This document shows, piece after piece, positions 1 through 6,212 of a DNA stretch of 9,885 bases. Every line of letters starts with the position of its first letter. Within the stretch, counting starts at the first letter, position 1. Source of the DNA: Patescibacteria group bacterium (lineage in GTDB: Bacteria > Patescibacteriota > Microgenomatia > Levybacterales > UBA12049); contig JAUPUR010000031.1 in assembly GCA_030917445.1 (NCBI GenBank), forward strand, positions 1 through 9,885, given 5' to 3'. The notes beneath the pieces are model-generated. The model saw nothing but the letters and a program-made list of their open reading frames with translations, did not search any database and was not told the DNA's origin. The position numbers were made by a program, and so were the translations under genes.

Positions 1-771
1 CTTATTTTAATTGGTGTTTTTTTTCTTGCACGAAATATTAAAAAAGTTCCAGGAACGTTTCAAAATATTGTAGAAATGGTCGTTGATATTTTCTACAACC
101 TGACTTCATCAATTGCTGGGAAAAACGCAGAAAAAATATTTCCCTATTTCCTTACTTTTTTCCTTTTTATCCTTCTATCTAATTGGAGTGCTCTTCTTCC
201 CGGTGCGGAAAGTATCGGATTCTATCCAAAAGAAACACATGTTGAAGAAAGTCATGAGCCCACAGAAAAAGAGATAGTTACGTCGAATGATCATGCTACA
301 CCCAAGGATACTCATGAAGAAGTAGCTCCAAGCACAACCGAGAAATCTCATGAAAAAGAGGAAAAACACCTCATCTCCCTAAATAGAAATCTTACAAGTG
401 ATATCAATGCCACACTCGCACTCGCAATTATCTCACTCGTTGCCACACACATGCTCAGTATCAAAGCTCTTGGTATTAAAGAATATTTAGGAAAATTTTT
501 CTCACTCAATCCGATCCTCCTTTTTGTGGGCATTCTCGAGCTTGTGTCAGAATTTACAAAAATGATCTCGCTTTCCTTCAGACTTTTTGGTAATATATAC
601 GCAGGAGAAGTTGTTATCGCAACAATTTCTTCTCTTTTTGCCTTTTTGGCTCCAATACCATTTATGTCACTTGAAATATTGGTAGGACTCGTTCAGGCAC
701 TAGTATTCGCAATGTTAACAATGGTATTTATGAGTGTGATGATGACATCACACCATGAACAATCTCACTAA
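1..771 (+). CDS. atpB: F0F1 ATP synthase subunit a (5' end outside window)
   Basis: Subunit a forms the proton half-channels beside the c-ring in the F0 membrane sector. The reading frame is open from base 1, and the first codons already read as the family's conserved segment (RNIKKVPGTFQNIVE), so the ATG at 76 is internal and the true start lies upstream of the window. Visible partial protein: 256 residues. The essential arginine is in SFRLFGN (nominal residue 194, codon 580-582), followed by NIYAGE; the conserved Gln of the last helix is in LVQALVF (nominal 232). The position matching E. coli His245 is Glu (nominal 225), while the Glu matching E. coli Glu219 is kept. Odd: between the helix ending in LLPG and the one starting SDINATL there is a hydrophilic stretch of about 48 residues (bases 226-369) with 6 His, 12 Glu and 6 Lys. 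In E. coli topology this loop faces the periplasm. The family call is certain; the insertion's role is unknown. Confidence 0.97.
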   Translation, partial: LILIGVFFLARNIKKVPGTFQNIVEMVVDIFYNLTSSIAGKNAEKIFPYFLTFFLFILLSNWSALLPGAESIGFYPKETHVEESHEPTEKEIVTSNDHATPKDTHEEVAPSTTEKSHEKEEKHLISLNRNLTSDINATLALAIISLVATHMLSIKALGIKEYLGKFFSLNPILLFVGILELVSEFTKMISLSFRLFGNIYAGEVVIATISSLFAFLAPIPFMSLEILVGLVQALVFAMLTMVFMSVMMTSHHEQSH

Positions 772-810
772 TTATGATAATAGAATTTAACAACATTCAA
801 AAAGTTCGAA

Positions 811-819
811 GGGGGGTGA
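811..819 (+). promoter_or_regulatory. Strong ribosome-binding site of atpE
   Basis: The purine run GGGGGGTGA ends 7 nt before the atpE ATG. Its last eight bases can pair with the 16S anti-Shine-Dalgarno sequence across GGGGGTGA with a single G-U wobble. It is the longest such match in the window. The c subunit is needed in roughly 8-15 copies per complex, so a strong site here fits the stoichiometry; that link is inference. Confidence 0.75.
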
Positions 820-826
820 GTTATTA

Positions 827-1033
827 ATGGAATTTAGTATTACAGGAGGTCTTATCGTTGCACTTGGTGGTATTTTCCCAGCAATTGCTATTGGACTTAT
901 CGGTAGTCGTGCCATGGAGGCAATCGGACGAAATCCAGAAGCAGCAGGAAGAATTCTTCCAGCCATGCTTTTAGGTATGGCGTTCGCTGAAGCTATCGCT
1001 ATTTACTCACTCATTTTAGCCTTCACAGGTTAA
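827..1033 (+). CDS. atpE: F0F1 ATP synthase subunit c
   Basis: This 68-residue proteolipid is a two-helix hairpin that oligomerises into the rotating c-ring. Helix 1 (about residues 5-30) is Gly/Ala-rich, the polar loop is R35-N36-P37 (RNPEA, matching RQPEA), and helix 2 (about 43-67) carries the ion-binding carboxylate E55 in FAEAIAIYS. Known Na+-binding c subunits such as that of Ilyobacter tartaricus use a Gln in helix 1 and Glu-Ser in helix 2. The aligned positions here are Ile22 and Glu55-Ala56, so the Na+ ligands are missing and proton coupling is predicted. Pro18 matches a proline in helix 1 of the Ilyobacter protein. The start is the only ATG that fits, with a strong ribosome-binding site before it. 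The gene lies 55 nt after atpB and is followed by the longest gap in the operon (94 nt, two stem-loops). Confidence 0.97.
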   Translation: MEFSITGGLIVALGGIFPAIAIGLIGSRAMEAIGRNPEAAGRILPAMLLGMAFAEAIAIYSLILAFTG

Positions 1034-1045
1034 TGCGAATTAAAA

Positions 1046-1062
1046 CGAATGATTATCATTCG
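1046..1062 (+). other. Stem-loop 1 between atpE and atpF
   Basis: A perfect inverted repeat: arm CGAATGA (1046-1052), 3-nt loop TTA, arm TCATTCG (1056-1062). A competing pairing exists between GCGAAT at 1035-1040 and ATTCGC at 1058-1063. There is no T-run after it, so it is not a typical terminator. It may act in RNA stability or processing of the atpE message; this is inference. Confidence 0.55.
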
Positions 1063-1068
1063 CGATAG

Positions 1069-1106
1069 TTCGTGAGATGAGAATGTTATTTATTCTCGCT
1101 CACGAA
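1069..1106 (+). other. Stem-loop 2 just before the atpF ribosome-binding site
   Basis: Arms TTCGTGAG (1069-1076) and CTCACGAA (1099-1106) pair over 8 bp. A small internal loop (AT against G) follows, then 6 more base pairs, GAGAAT (1079-1084) with ATTCTC (1092-1097), closed by a 7-nt loop. It is a long hairpin for an AT-rich non-coding gap. It ends 8 nt before the AAAGGA ribosome-binding site of atpF. There is no trailing U-run, so Rho-independent termination is unlikely. Uneven expression of atpE and atpF through mRNA stabilisation or cleavage is a plausible role but not shown. Confidence 0.65.
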
Positions 1107-1127
1107 TAGGCACGAAAGGATATCTTT

Positions 1128-1634
1128 ATGGAAGCATTAGGACAATTTGGAGTTAATATTTGGCTACTTACAGCACAAATAGTAAACTTTTTAATTATTT
1201 TTTACGTTATACGTCGGTTTGCACTCAAGCCGATTCTTAGTGTACTTAAAAATAGAGAAAAAACAATCAAAGAAGGTCTCCAACAAGCAGAAGAAGCTCG
1301 AAAGATGTTTGAAGATGCTCAGGAAAAAGAGAAAGAACTGTTGAAAAAAGCTCATACAGAGGTCAAACAACTTCTTGAAGAAGCAAAATCTCAAAGGAAA
1401 GATATGCTTCAAACTGCAGAGGCACAGACTCGAGAAGCAGCTGAGAAAATTCTTGCAGAAGCACGCTCTCAGATTGTCCTTGAGACAAAAGAGGCTGAAA
1501 AAAGACTCTCAGCTCATGTAAGTCAACTTGCAGTCATGTATCTTGAGAAATCACTGACAGGAGTCTTTGGCGAAAAAGAACAATCTGAAATTTTTGATAA
1601 AGCGTTAAAATCAGTAAAGAAAAAAGCAGACTAA
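1128..1634 (+). CDS. atpF: F0F1 ATP synthase subunit b
   Basis: Subunit b is the peripheral stalk that holds the alpha3beta3 head against rotation. The 168-residue protein has one N-terminal membrane helix (about residues 10-29, from NIWLLTAQIVNFLIIFYVI). A long charged, Glu/Lys/Ala-rich helical region follows to about residue 145, as expected for the right-handed coiled coil, and then a short C-terminal segment that should contact delta. Length is normal for the family. Only one b-type gene is present, so a b2 homodimer is expected rather than b/b'. The start ATG has AAAGGA (1115-1120) 7 nt upstream. The stop codon TAA shares its last A with the ATG of atpH, which suggests translational coupling. 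Confidence 0.96.
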   Translation: MEALGQFGVNIWLLTAQIVNFLIIFYVIRRFALKPILSVLKNREKTIKEGLQQAEEARKMFEDAQEKEKELLKKAHTEVKQLLEEAKSQRKDMLQTAEAQTREAAEKILAEARSQIVLETKEAEKRLSAHVSQLAVMYLEKSLTGVFGEKEQSEIFDKALKSVKKKAD

Positions 1635-1987
1635 TGAATAGAAGAAATTTACAACAACTTGTGGTCGAAAGTTATTCAGATGGTGAGCTGAATGTTCAAA
1701 AAGTAAATAAAATAGTAGATCTTTTGACAAAGAAAGAGTTAAAGTTGTATATTAAAGCGCTTAAGAACTGGGAAAGACAAAATACTGTAACAGTGGATGT
1801 ACCACATGAACATACACACGTTGTTCAAAAATTACATGCACTCTTCCCTGATAAAAAGATTGCAGTATCTGTTGACCCATCATTGCTTTTGGGAATGAGA
1901 ATGAGACACAATGATGACATTTATGAAATGAGTTTGAAGAATACATTACACAAAATTACTGAACATATTGAAGAAAATTATGATTAA
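1634..1987 (+). CDS. atpH: F0F1 ATP synthase subunit delta, short form
   Basis: Delta (OSCP) links the b stalk to the top of the alpha3beta3 head. It is identified by position between b and alpha and by its C-terminal half. Residues about 51-115 match the family pattern, with VTVDVP, then KKIAVSVDPSLLLGMRMR (normally vDpsliGGv.ir), then a closing helix. The protein is only 117 residues against about 177 in E. coli. The missing part is in the N-terminal helical domain: about 47 residues precede the conserved region instead of about 105. The preceding b gene is of ordinary length, so the lost part has not moved into a b-delta fusion. No stop or frameshift is seen, so this looks like a natural short form and not a pseudogene. 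It overlaps atpF by 1 nt and atpA by 8 nt. There is little ribosome-binding sequence, so coupled translation is likely. Confidence 0.85.
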   Translation: MNRRNLQQLVVESYSDGELNVQKVNKIVDLLTKKELKLYIKALKNWERQNTVTVDVPHEHTHVVQKLHALFPDKKIAVSVDPSLLLGMRMRHNDDIYEMSLKNTLHKITEHIEENYD

Positions 1988-3509
1988 AACAGAAGATATT
2001 ATTAAAAAACTAGAAGAGAGATCACGAGGAATTACTTTTGATACGAAAGTTGAAAACATCGGATATGTTGAAAACAATCATGATGGTGTGATTTCTGCTT
2101 CAGGACTATCAAAAGCAGTTATGGGTGAGCGAGTTGTTTTTGAAAACGGTGCTGATGGCGTAGTTCTTGATCTTAATGATGATAATGTCTCTGTTATCCT
2201 TCTTGATGAATCTACCTCAATAAAAGAAGGTGACACTGTCAAAACAACTGGTGAACTTCTTGGTATAACAGTTTCTGACGATATTTTAGGAAGAGTTGTC
2301 AATCCACTTGGAGTCCCACTTGATGGAAAAGCACCAATTAAAAAAGGAAAGCTAATGCCTCTTGAGAGAATTGCTGCAGGTGTTGTTGAGAGACAACCTG
2401 TAGATACTCCTCTTAAAACAGGTATCAAAGCAATCGATGCTATGATCCCGATTGGACGTGGACAAAGAGAACTTATCATCGGTGATCGTGCAATAGGAAA
2501 AACAGCTGTAGCTATTGACACAATTATCAATCAAAAAGATACACAGAAAGGCTCAAAAAGAGTATTAAGTGTGTACGTAGCAATTGGACAGAAACAAAGT
2601 ACAGTCGCACAAATTATTGGAAGACTCAAAGAATCAGGGGCAATGGATAATACTGTTGTAGTTGTTGCTGACGCAGCTGATCCGGCTGCTCTCCAATACC
2701 TTTCTGCATTTGCAGGCACAGCTATTGCTGAATACTTCATGGAAAAAGGCGAAGACGTTCTTATTGTCTATGACGATTTAACAAAACAAGCATGGGCATA
2801 TCGTCAAACAGCTCTCGTACTTGGTCGACCGGCTGGTCGAGAAGCGTATCCAGGAGATATTTTTTATCTTCATAGTAGACTCCTCGAGAGATCTGTGCGA
2901 ATGAGTGAGGCAAATGGTGGTGGATCAATTACTGCGCTTCCAATTATTGAAACCCAAGCTGGTGATATCTCGGCGTATATTCCAACGAATGTTATTTCTA
3001 TTACAGATGGACAAATCTTTCTTGAGGGAGATCTCTTTAACTCCGGTATTCGCCCAGCAATCAACGTTGGTATCTCTGTATCACGCGTAGGTAGTGCTGC
3101 ACAAACAGGAGCAATGAAATCAGTTGCCGGAAAGATGAAACTTGAGCTTGCCCAGTACCGAGAACTTGCTGCGTTTGCTCAATTTGGGTCAGATCTTGAT
3201 GCATCAACACAACAACAACTTGAAAGAGGAAAAAGAATTACAGAGTTATTCAAGCAAGCACAGTTCAACCCGCTTCCAGAAAATTATCAACTACTTAGTA
3301 TCGCAGCAGTAACGAGAGGTCATGTTGACAGTGTCTCTGTGAGTGATATTACACGGTTTGAAAAGGAACTTCATGAGTTTGCACAAAGTAAAAAATGGAC
3401 AAAAGTAATGGATAGACTTGGTAGTGGAGAGAAATTGAAAGAAGACGATCTTAAAGAAGTAGACAAACTCATTGAAGATTTTAAGAAAGGAACAAGCTTT
3501 TCTAAATAA
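1980..3509 (+). CDS. atpA: F0F1 ATP synthase subunit alpha
   Basis: Alpha is the non-catalytic nucleotide-binding subunit of the F1 head, 509 residues from the chosen ATG. Order: N-terminal helix that docks delta (residues 3-15), beta-barrel (about 25-95), nucleotide-binding domain (about 96-375), C-terminal helical domain. Visible motifs: P-loop GDRAIGKTA (168-176), YDDLTKQAWAYRQ (264-276), and the arginine finger R369 in SVSRVGSAAQ that completes the catalytic site of beta. The P-loop has Ala-Ile where E. coli has Gln-Thr (GDRQTGKT); the essential Lys174 and Thr175 remain. An in-frame TTG at 1968 would add four residues, but the ATG at 1980 matches the family start better and gives a typical 8-nt overlap with atpH. 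The ribosome-binding site is weak (GAAGAAAA), consistent with re-initiation after atpH. Confidence 0.97.
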   Translation: MIKTEDIIKKLEERSRGITFDTKVENIGYVENNHDGVISASGLSKAVMGERVVFENGADGVVLDLNDDNVSVILLDESTSIKEGDTVKTTGELLGITVSDDILGRVVNPLGVPLDGKAPIKKGKLMPLERIAAGVVERQPVDTPLKTGIKAIDAMIPIGRGQRELIIGDRAIGKTAVAIDTIINQKDTQKGSKRVLSVYVAIGQKQSTVAQIIGRLKESGAMDNTVVVVADAADPAALQYLSAFAGTAIAEYFMEKGEDVLIVYDDLTKQAWAYRQTALVLGRPAGREAYPGDIFYLHSRLLERSVRMSEANGGGSITALPIIETQAGDISAYIPTNVISITDGQIFLEGDLFNSGIRPAINVGISVSRVGSAAQTGAMKSVAGKMKLELAQYRELAAFAQFGSDLDASTQQQLERGKRITELFKQAQFNPLPENYQLLSIAAVTRGHVDSVSVSDITRFEKELHEFAQSKKWTKVMDRLGSGEKLKEDDLKEVDKLIEDFKKGTSFSK

Positions 3510-3520
3510 AGCGTATTCAC

Positions 3521-4387
3521 ATGGCAACACTTATCTCACTTAAAAGACGAATAAAAGCTGCTCAAAATGTTTCAAAAACTACAAGAGCAATGCAGATGAT
3601 TTCAGCATCACGACTAAAGAAAGCACAAGAAGCTGCACTTTCTAGTCGACCATATGTTGAAAAATTAACAGAACTTGCACAAAAAGTAACAGAAAAAACA
3701 CCAGACTCCGTAAAACATCCATACATGAAATCAGTTGGCGTTTCAGGAAAAACATTACTCATTGCTATTTCACCAGATAAAGGACTTTGTGGTGGTCTCC
3801 TAACAAATCTTCTGAGAGAATTTTTTAGTTATACAAAAGATCACGCAGATAGTTCTCTTGTAGTCATAGGGAAAAAGCTTGAAAATCAAGTTGTTAAGTT
3901 ACCTAATGAGACACTGGCATCTTTTCATTTTGGGACAACACTTCCAGCTTTCGACACAGTCTACCCAATGATCAAACTCATTGATGAATACTATCTCTCA
4001 GGAAAAGTAGACTCAGTAAAAGTTTTGTACACTGATTTTAATAGTTTTTTCTCTCAAACTCCAAAAGTAAAACAACTCCTTCCTATTACTCTTCCAGAAG
4101 TTGAAGAGAAAATATCAGAGTCACAAGACTCAATGATTTATGAACCAAGTCTTTCAGAAATGGTTCCACCACTTCTCAAACACTATGCTGAAATGAATTT
4201 GTATCAATTTCTCCTTGAAAGTTATCTCTCAGAACAGGCTGCGCGCATGATTGCTATGCAAAATGCCACAAATAATGCACGAGATATTATCGAAGCGCTT
4301 AAATTAGAGTATAATAAGACCCGACAAGCAAAGATCACAGGTGAGTTGCTTGATATTATTGGAGGAAGAGGAGCTGCACATGCCTAA
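3521..4387 (+). CDS. atpG: F0F1 ATP synthase subunit gamma
   Basis: Gamma is the central rotating shaft that joins the c-ring to the catalytic head. The 288-residue length is normal. The N-terminal helix begins in the usual way (LKRRIKAAQNVSKTTRAMQM, residues 7-26). The globular domain carries ISPDKGLCGG (83-92), matching the conserved DrGLcGg. The C-terminal helix carries MQNATNNARDII (246-257) and YNKTRQAKITGELLDIIGG (264-282), the two best conserved stretches of the family. The start codon lies 11 nt after atpA and has no recognisable ribosome-binding site. The last 8 nt overlap atpD, and the C-terminal codons (IGGRGAA) also encode the atpD ribosome-binding site. Confidence 0.97.
   Translation: MATLISLKRRIKAAQNVSKTTRAMQMISASRLKKAQEAALSSRPYVEKLTELAQKVTEKTPDSVKHPYMKSVGVSGKTLLIAISPDKGLCGGLLTNLLREFFSYTKDHADSSLVVIGKKLENQVVKLPNETLASFHFGTTLPAFDTVYPMIKLIDEYYLSGKVDSVKVLYTDFNSFFSQTPKVKQLLPITLPEVEEKISESQDSMIYEPSLSEMVPPLLKHYAEMNLYQFLLESYLSEQAARMIAMQNATNNARDIIEALKLEYNKTRQAKITGELLDIIGGRGAAHA
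4361..4373 (+). promoter_or_regulatory. Ribosome-binding site of atpD inside atpG
   Basis: The purine tract GGAGGAAGAGGAG lies within the last codons of atpG and ends 6 nt before the ATG at 4380. It decides the atpD start: the in-frame GTG at 4341 lies before this tract and would add 13 residues that do not resemble the family. Confidence 0.75.
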
Positions 4388-5783
4388 TAAAGAAAATATC
4401 GGTATTATTGTCAGAGTCGCGGGACCAGTTCTTGATGTTTATTTCGAGGGTGAATTACCAGAAATTTTTGAAGCACTTCGTGTAAGAACAACTGATGGGA
4501 AAGAGCTTACTTTGGAAGTACAATTTGAGACTGGAAATAAAGAGATAAAAGCATTAGCATTTGGATCGACTGATGGAATTTCTCGAGGAATGGAAGTTGA
4601 GAGAACCCATGCACCTATCTCAGTTCCAGTTGGAGAAAAAACACTCGGAAGAATTTTCAATGTATTAGGAAATACAATTGATGGACAAAAATTTGAAGAT
4701 AAAGGTGTTAAAAGAAATCCAATTCATGCAAATCCTCCAGAACTTATTGATCAAGAAACCAAACCACACGTTCTAGAAACAGGCGTCAAAGTCATTGATC
4801 TTATTGCTCCATTCACAAAAGGAGGAAAAATTGGAATTTTCGGTGGTGCAGGAGTTGGAAAAACAGTTGTAATTCAAGAACTCATTCGAAACATTGCAAT
4901 CGAGCATAGTGGACACTCAGTATTTGCAGGAGTTGGAGAACGTACTCGTGAAGGAACAGATCTTTGGCTAGAAATGAAGGGCTCTGGTGTTCTTGACAAA
5001 ACTGTGATGGTTTACGGTCAAATGAATGAACCACCTGCGAACCGTCTTCGTGTTGCTCTCACAGCACTAACCATGGCTGAGTACTTTAGAGATGAGAAAA
5101 ACGAGGATGTTCTTCTTTTTATTGATAATATTTTTCGTTTTGCTCAAGCAGGATCTGAAGTTTCAGCGCTTCTTGGTCGCATGCCATCAGCAGTAGGATA
5201 TCAACCTACTCTTGCGACAGAAATGGGAGGACTTCAAGAAAGAATCACCTCTACTAAAAAAGGTTCTATTACCTCACTACAAGCAGTATATGTCCCTGCA
5301 GACGATTACACTGACCCTGCACCTGCAACTACATTCGCTCATATGGATGGTACAATTACGCTAGAACGATCACTCTCTGAGCAAGGCCTCTACCCTGCAG
5401 TTGATCCACTTACTTCATCATCACGTATTCTTGATCCAAATGTTGTTGGTCAAGAACATTACGATACAGCTCGAGGTGTTCAAAGAGTACTTCAAAGGTA
5501 TAAAGACCTCCAAGATATTATTGCGATCCTTGGTATTGATGAATTATCAGATGAAGACAAGCTGACCGTTTCACGTGCTCGAAAAATTCAGAGATTTTTA
5601 ACACAACCATTCTTCGTTGCTGAAGTATTTACAGGAAGTCCAGGAAAATACGTCAAAATTGAAGATAATGTCAGAGGGTTTAAAGAGATACTCGAGGGAA
5701 AACACGACTCTCTTCCAGAACAAGCATTTTATATGGTAGGAACAATTGAAGAAGCTGTTGAAAATGCAAAAAAGTTAAAGTAG
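4380..5783 (+). CDS. atpD: F0F1 ATP synthase subunit beta
   Basis: Beta is the catalytic ATP-forming subunit of F1, 467 residues. Order: N-terminal beta-barrel (about 5-80), nucleotide-binding domain, C-terminal helical domain. All catalytic markers are visible: P-loop GGAGVGKT (155-162), the general base E187 and R188 in GERTREG (186-192), the Walker B aspartate D249 in LLFIDNIFRF, GYQPTLATEMG (273-283), the adenine-stacking Tyr338 in GLYPAVDP, and the DELSDED loop (387-393; usually DELSEED) that contacts gamma. GERTREGTDLW has Thr where Asn is common (GERTREGNDL); I attach no functional meaning to that. It overlaps atpG by 8 nt and has one of the two strongest ribosome-binding sites of the operon. 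Confidence 0.98.
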   Translation: MPNKENIGIIVRVAGPVLDVYFEGELPEIFEALRVRTTDGKELTLEVQFETGNKEIKALAFGSTDGISRGMEVERTHAPISVPVGEKTLGRIFNVLGNTIDGQKFEDKGVKRNPIHANPPELIDQETKPHVLETGVKVIDLIAPFTKGGKIGIFGGAGVGKTVVIQELIRNIAIEHSGHSVFAGVGERTREGTDLWLEMKGSGVLDKTVMVYGQMNEPPANRLRVALTALTMAEYFRDEKNEDVLLFIDNIFRFAQAGSEVSALLGRMPSAVGYQPTLATEMGGLQERITSTKKGSITSLQAVYVPADDYTDPAPATTFAHMDGTITLERSLSEQGLYPAVDPLTSSSRILDPNVVGQEHYDTARGVQRVLQRYKDLQDIIAILGIDELSDEDKLTVSRARKIQRFLTQPFFVAEVFTGSPGKYVKIEDNVRGFKEILEGKHDSLPEQAFYMVGTIEEAVENAKKLK

Positions 5784-5788
5784 GTTCT

Positions 5789-6211
5789 ATGCAATTAAAA
5801 GTAGTAACACCTGAAAAAGTAATCTATGATGGAGAAATAGATGAGCTTATTATCCCCACAGTTACAGGTGAAATAGCCGTTCTTCCCCACCATATTGATC
5901 TTCTTACACAAGTCGTTCCAGGAGAAATGACTATAAAGCACAAAGGAAAAGACCAACATGTTGCAGTAACTGGGGGGTTTCTTCAAATAGTTGATGGAGT
6001 ACTTACTCTCCTCTCTGATTATGCAGTTCGATCTGAAGAAATCGACGCAAAGAAAGCACTTGAAGCGCAAAAGAGAGCAGAAGAAACACTCAAAAAGAAA
6101 AAAGAAGACCTTACTGAGCGAGACTTTGCAGTCGCTCAAGCTGATATGAGAAGAGCAATTCTCGAACTGAAAGTTGCCAATAAACGACGAAGTCATAGAA
6201 CTCAACTTTAG
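5789..6211 (+). CDS. atpC: F0F1 ATP synthase subunit epsilon
   Basis: Epsilon sits at the foot of gamma and can inhibit ATP hydrolysis. The 140-residue protein opens with the family pattern (MQLKVVTPEKVIYDGEIDEL), has the beta-sandwich through about residue 85 (GEIAVLPHHIDLLTQV, VTGGFLQIVDGVLTLLSD), and ends with the two-helix C-terminal domain (about 87-135, rich in Ala, Lys and Glu). The C-terminal inhibitory helices are kept, so an auto-inhibited state is possible; this is inference from the family. It begins 5 nt after the atpD stop and is the last ATP synthase gene. No terminator follows: the next gene begins 1 nt after its stop. Confidence 0.96.
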   Translation: MQLKVVTPEKVIYDGEIDELIIPTVTGEIAVLPHHIDLLTQVVPGEMTIKHKGKDQHVAVTGGFLQIVDGVLTLLSDYAVRSEEIDAKKALEAQKRAEETLKKKKEDLTERDFAVAQADMRRAILELKVANKRRSHRTQL

Positions 6212-6212
6212 T

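Noticed and set aside
773..780. TATGATAA resembling a -10 box between atpB and atpE
   Set aside because: No acceptable -35 box lies 16-18 nt upstream; the region is AT-rich, so chance matches are expected.
1968..1979. TTG start for atpA giving four extra residues
   Set aside because: The ATG at 1980 fits the family N-terminus and gives a normal short overlap with atpH; nothing supports the TTG.
2078..2530. 150-codon open frame on the minus strand inside atpA
   Set aside because: It is a shadow of the well-conserved atpA frame, has no ribosome-binding site and no recognisable protein features.
4341..4379. GTG start for atpD giving 13 extra residues
   Set aside because: The strong ribosome-binding site lies between this GTG and the ATG at 4380, and the extra residues do not match beta subunits.
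6174..6212. TTG start for the flavoprotein gene
   Set aside because: It would overlap atpC by 38 nt without a ribosome-binding site; the ATG at 6213 is simpler, though the N-terminus remains uncertain.
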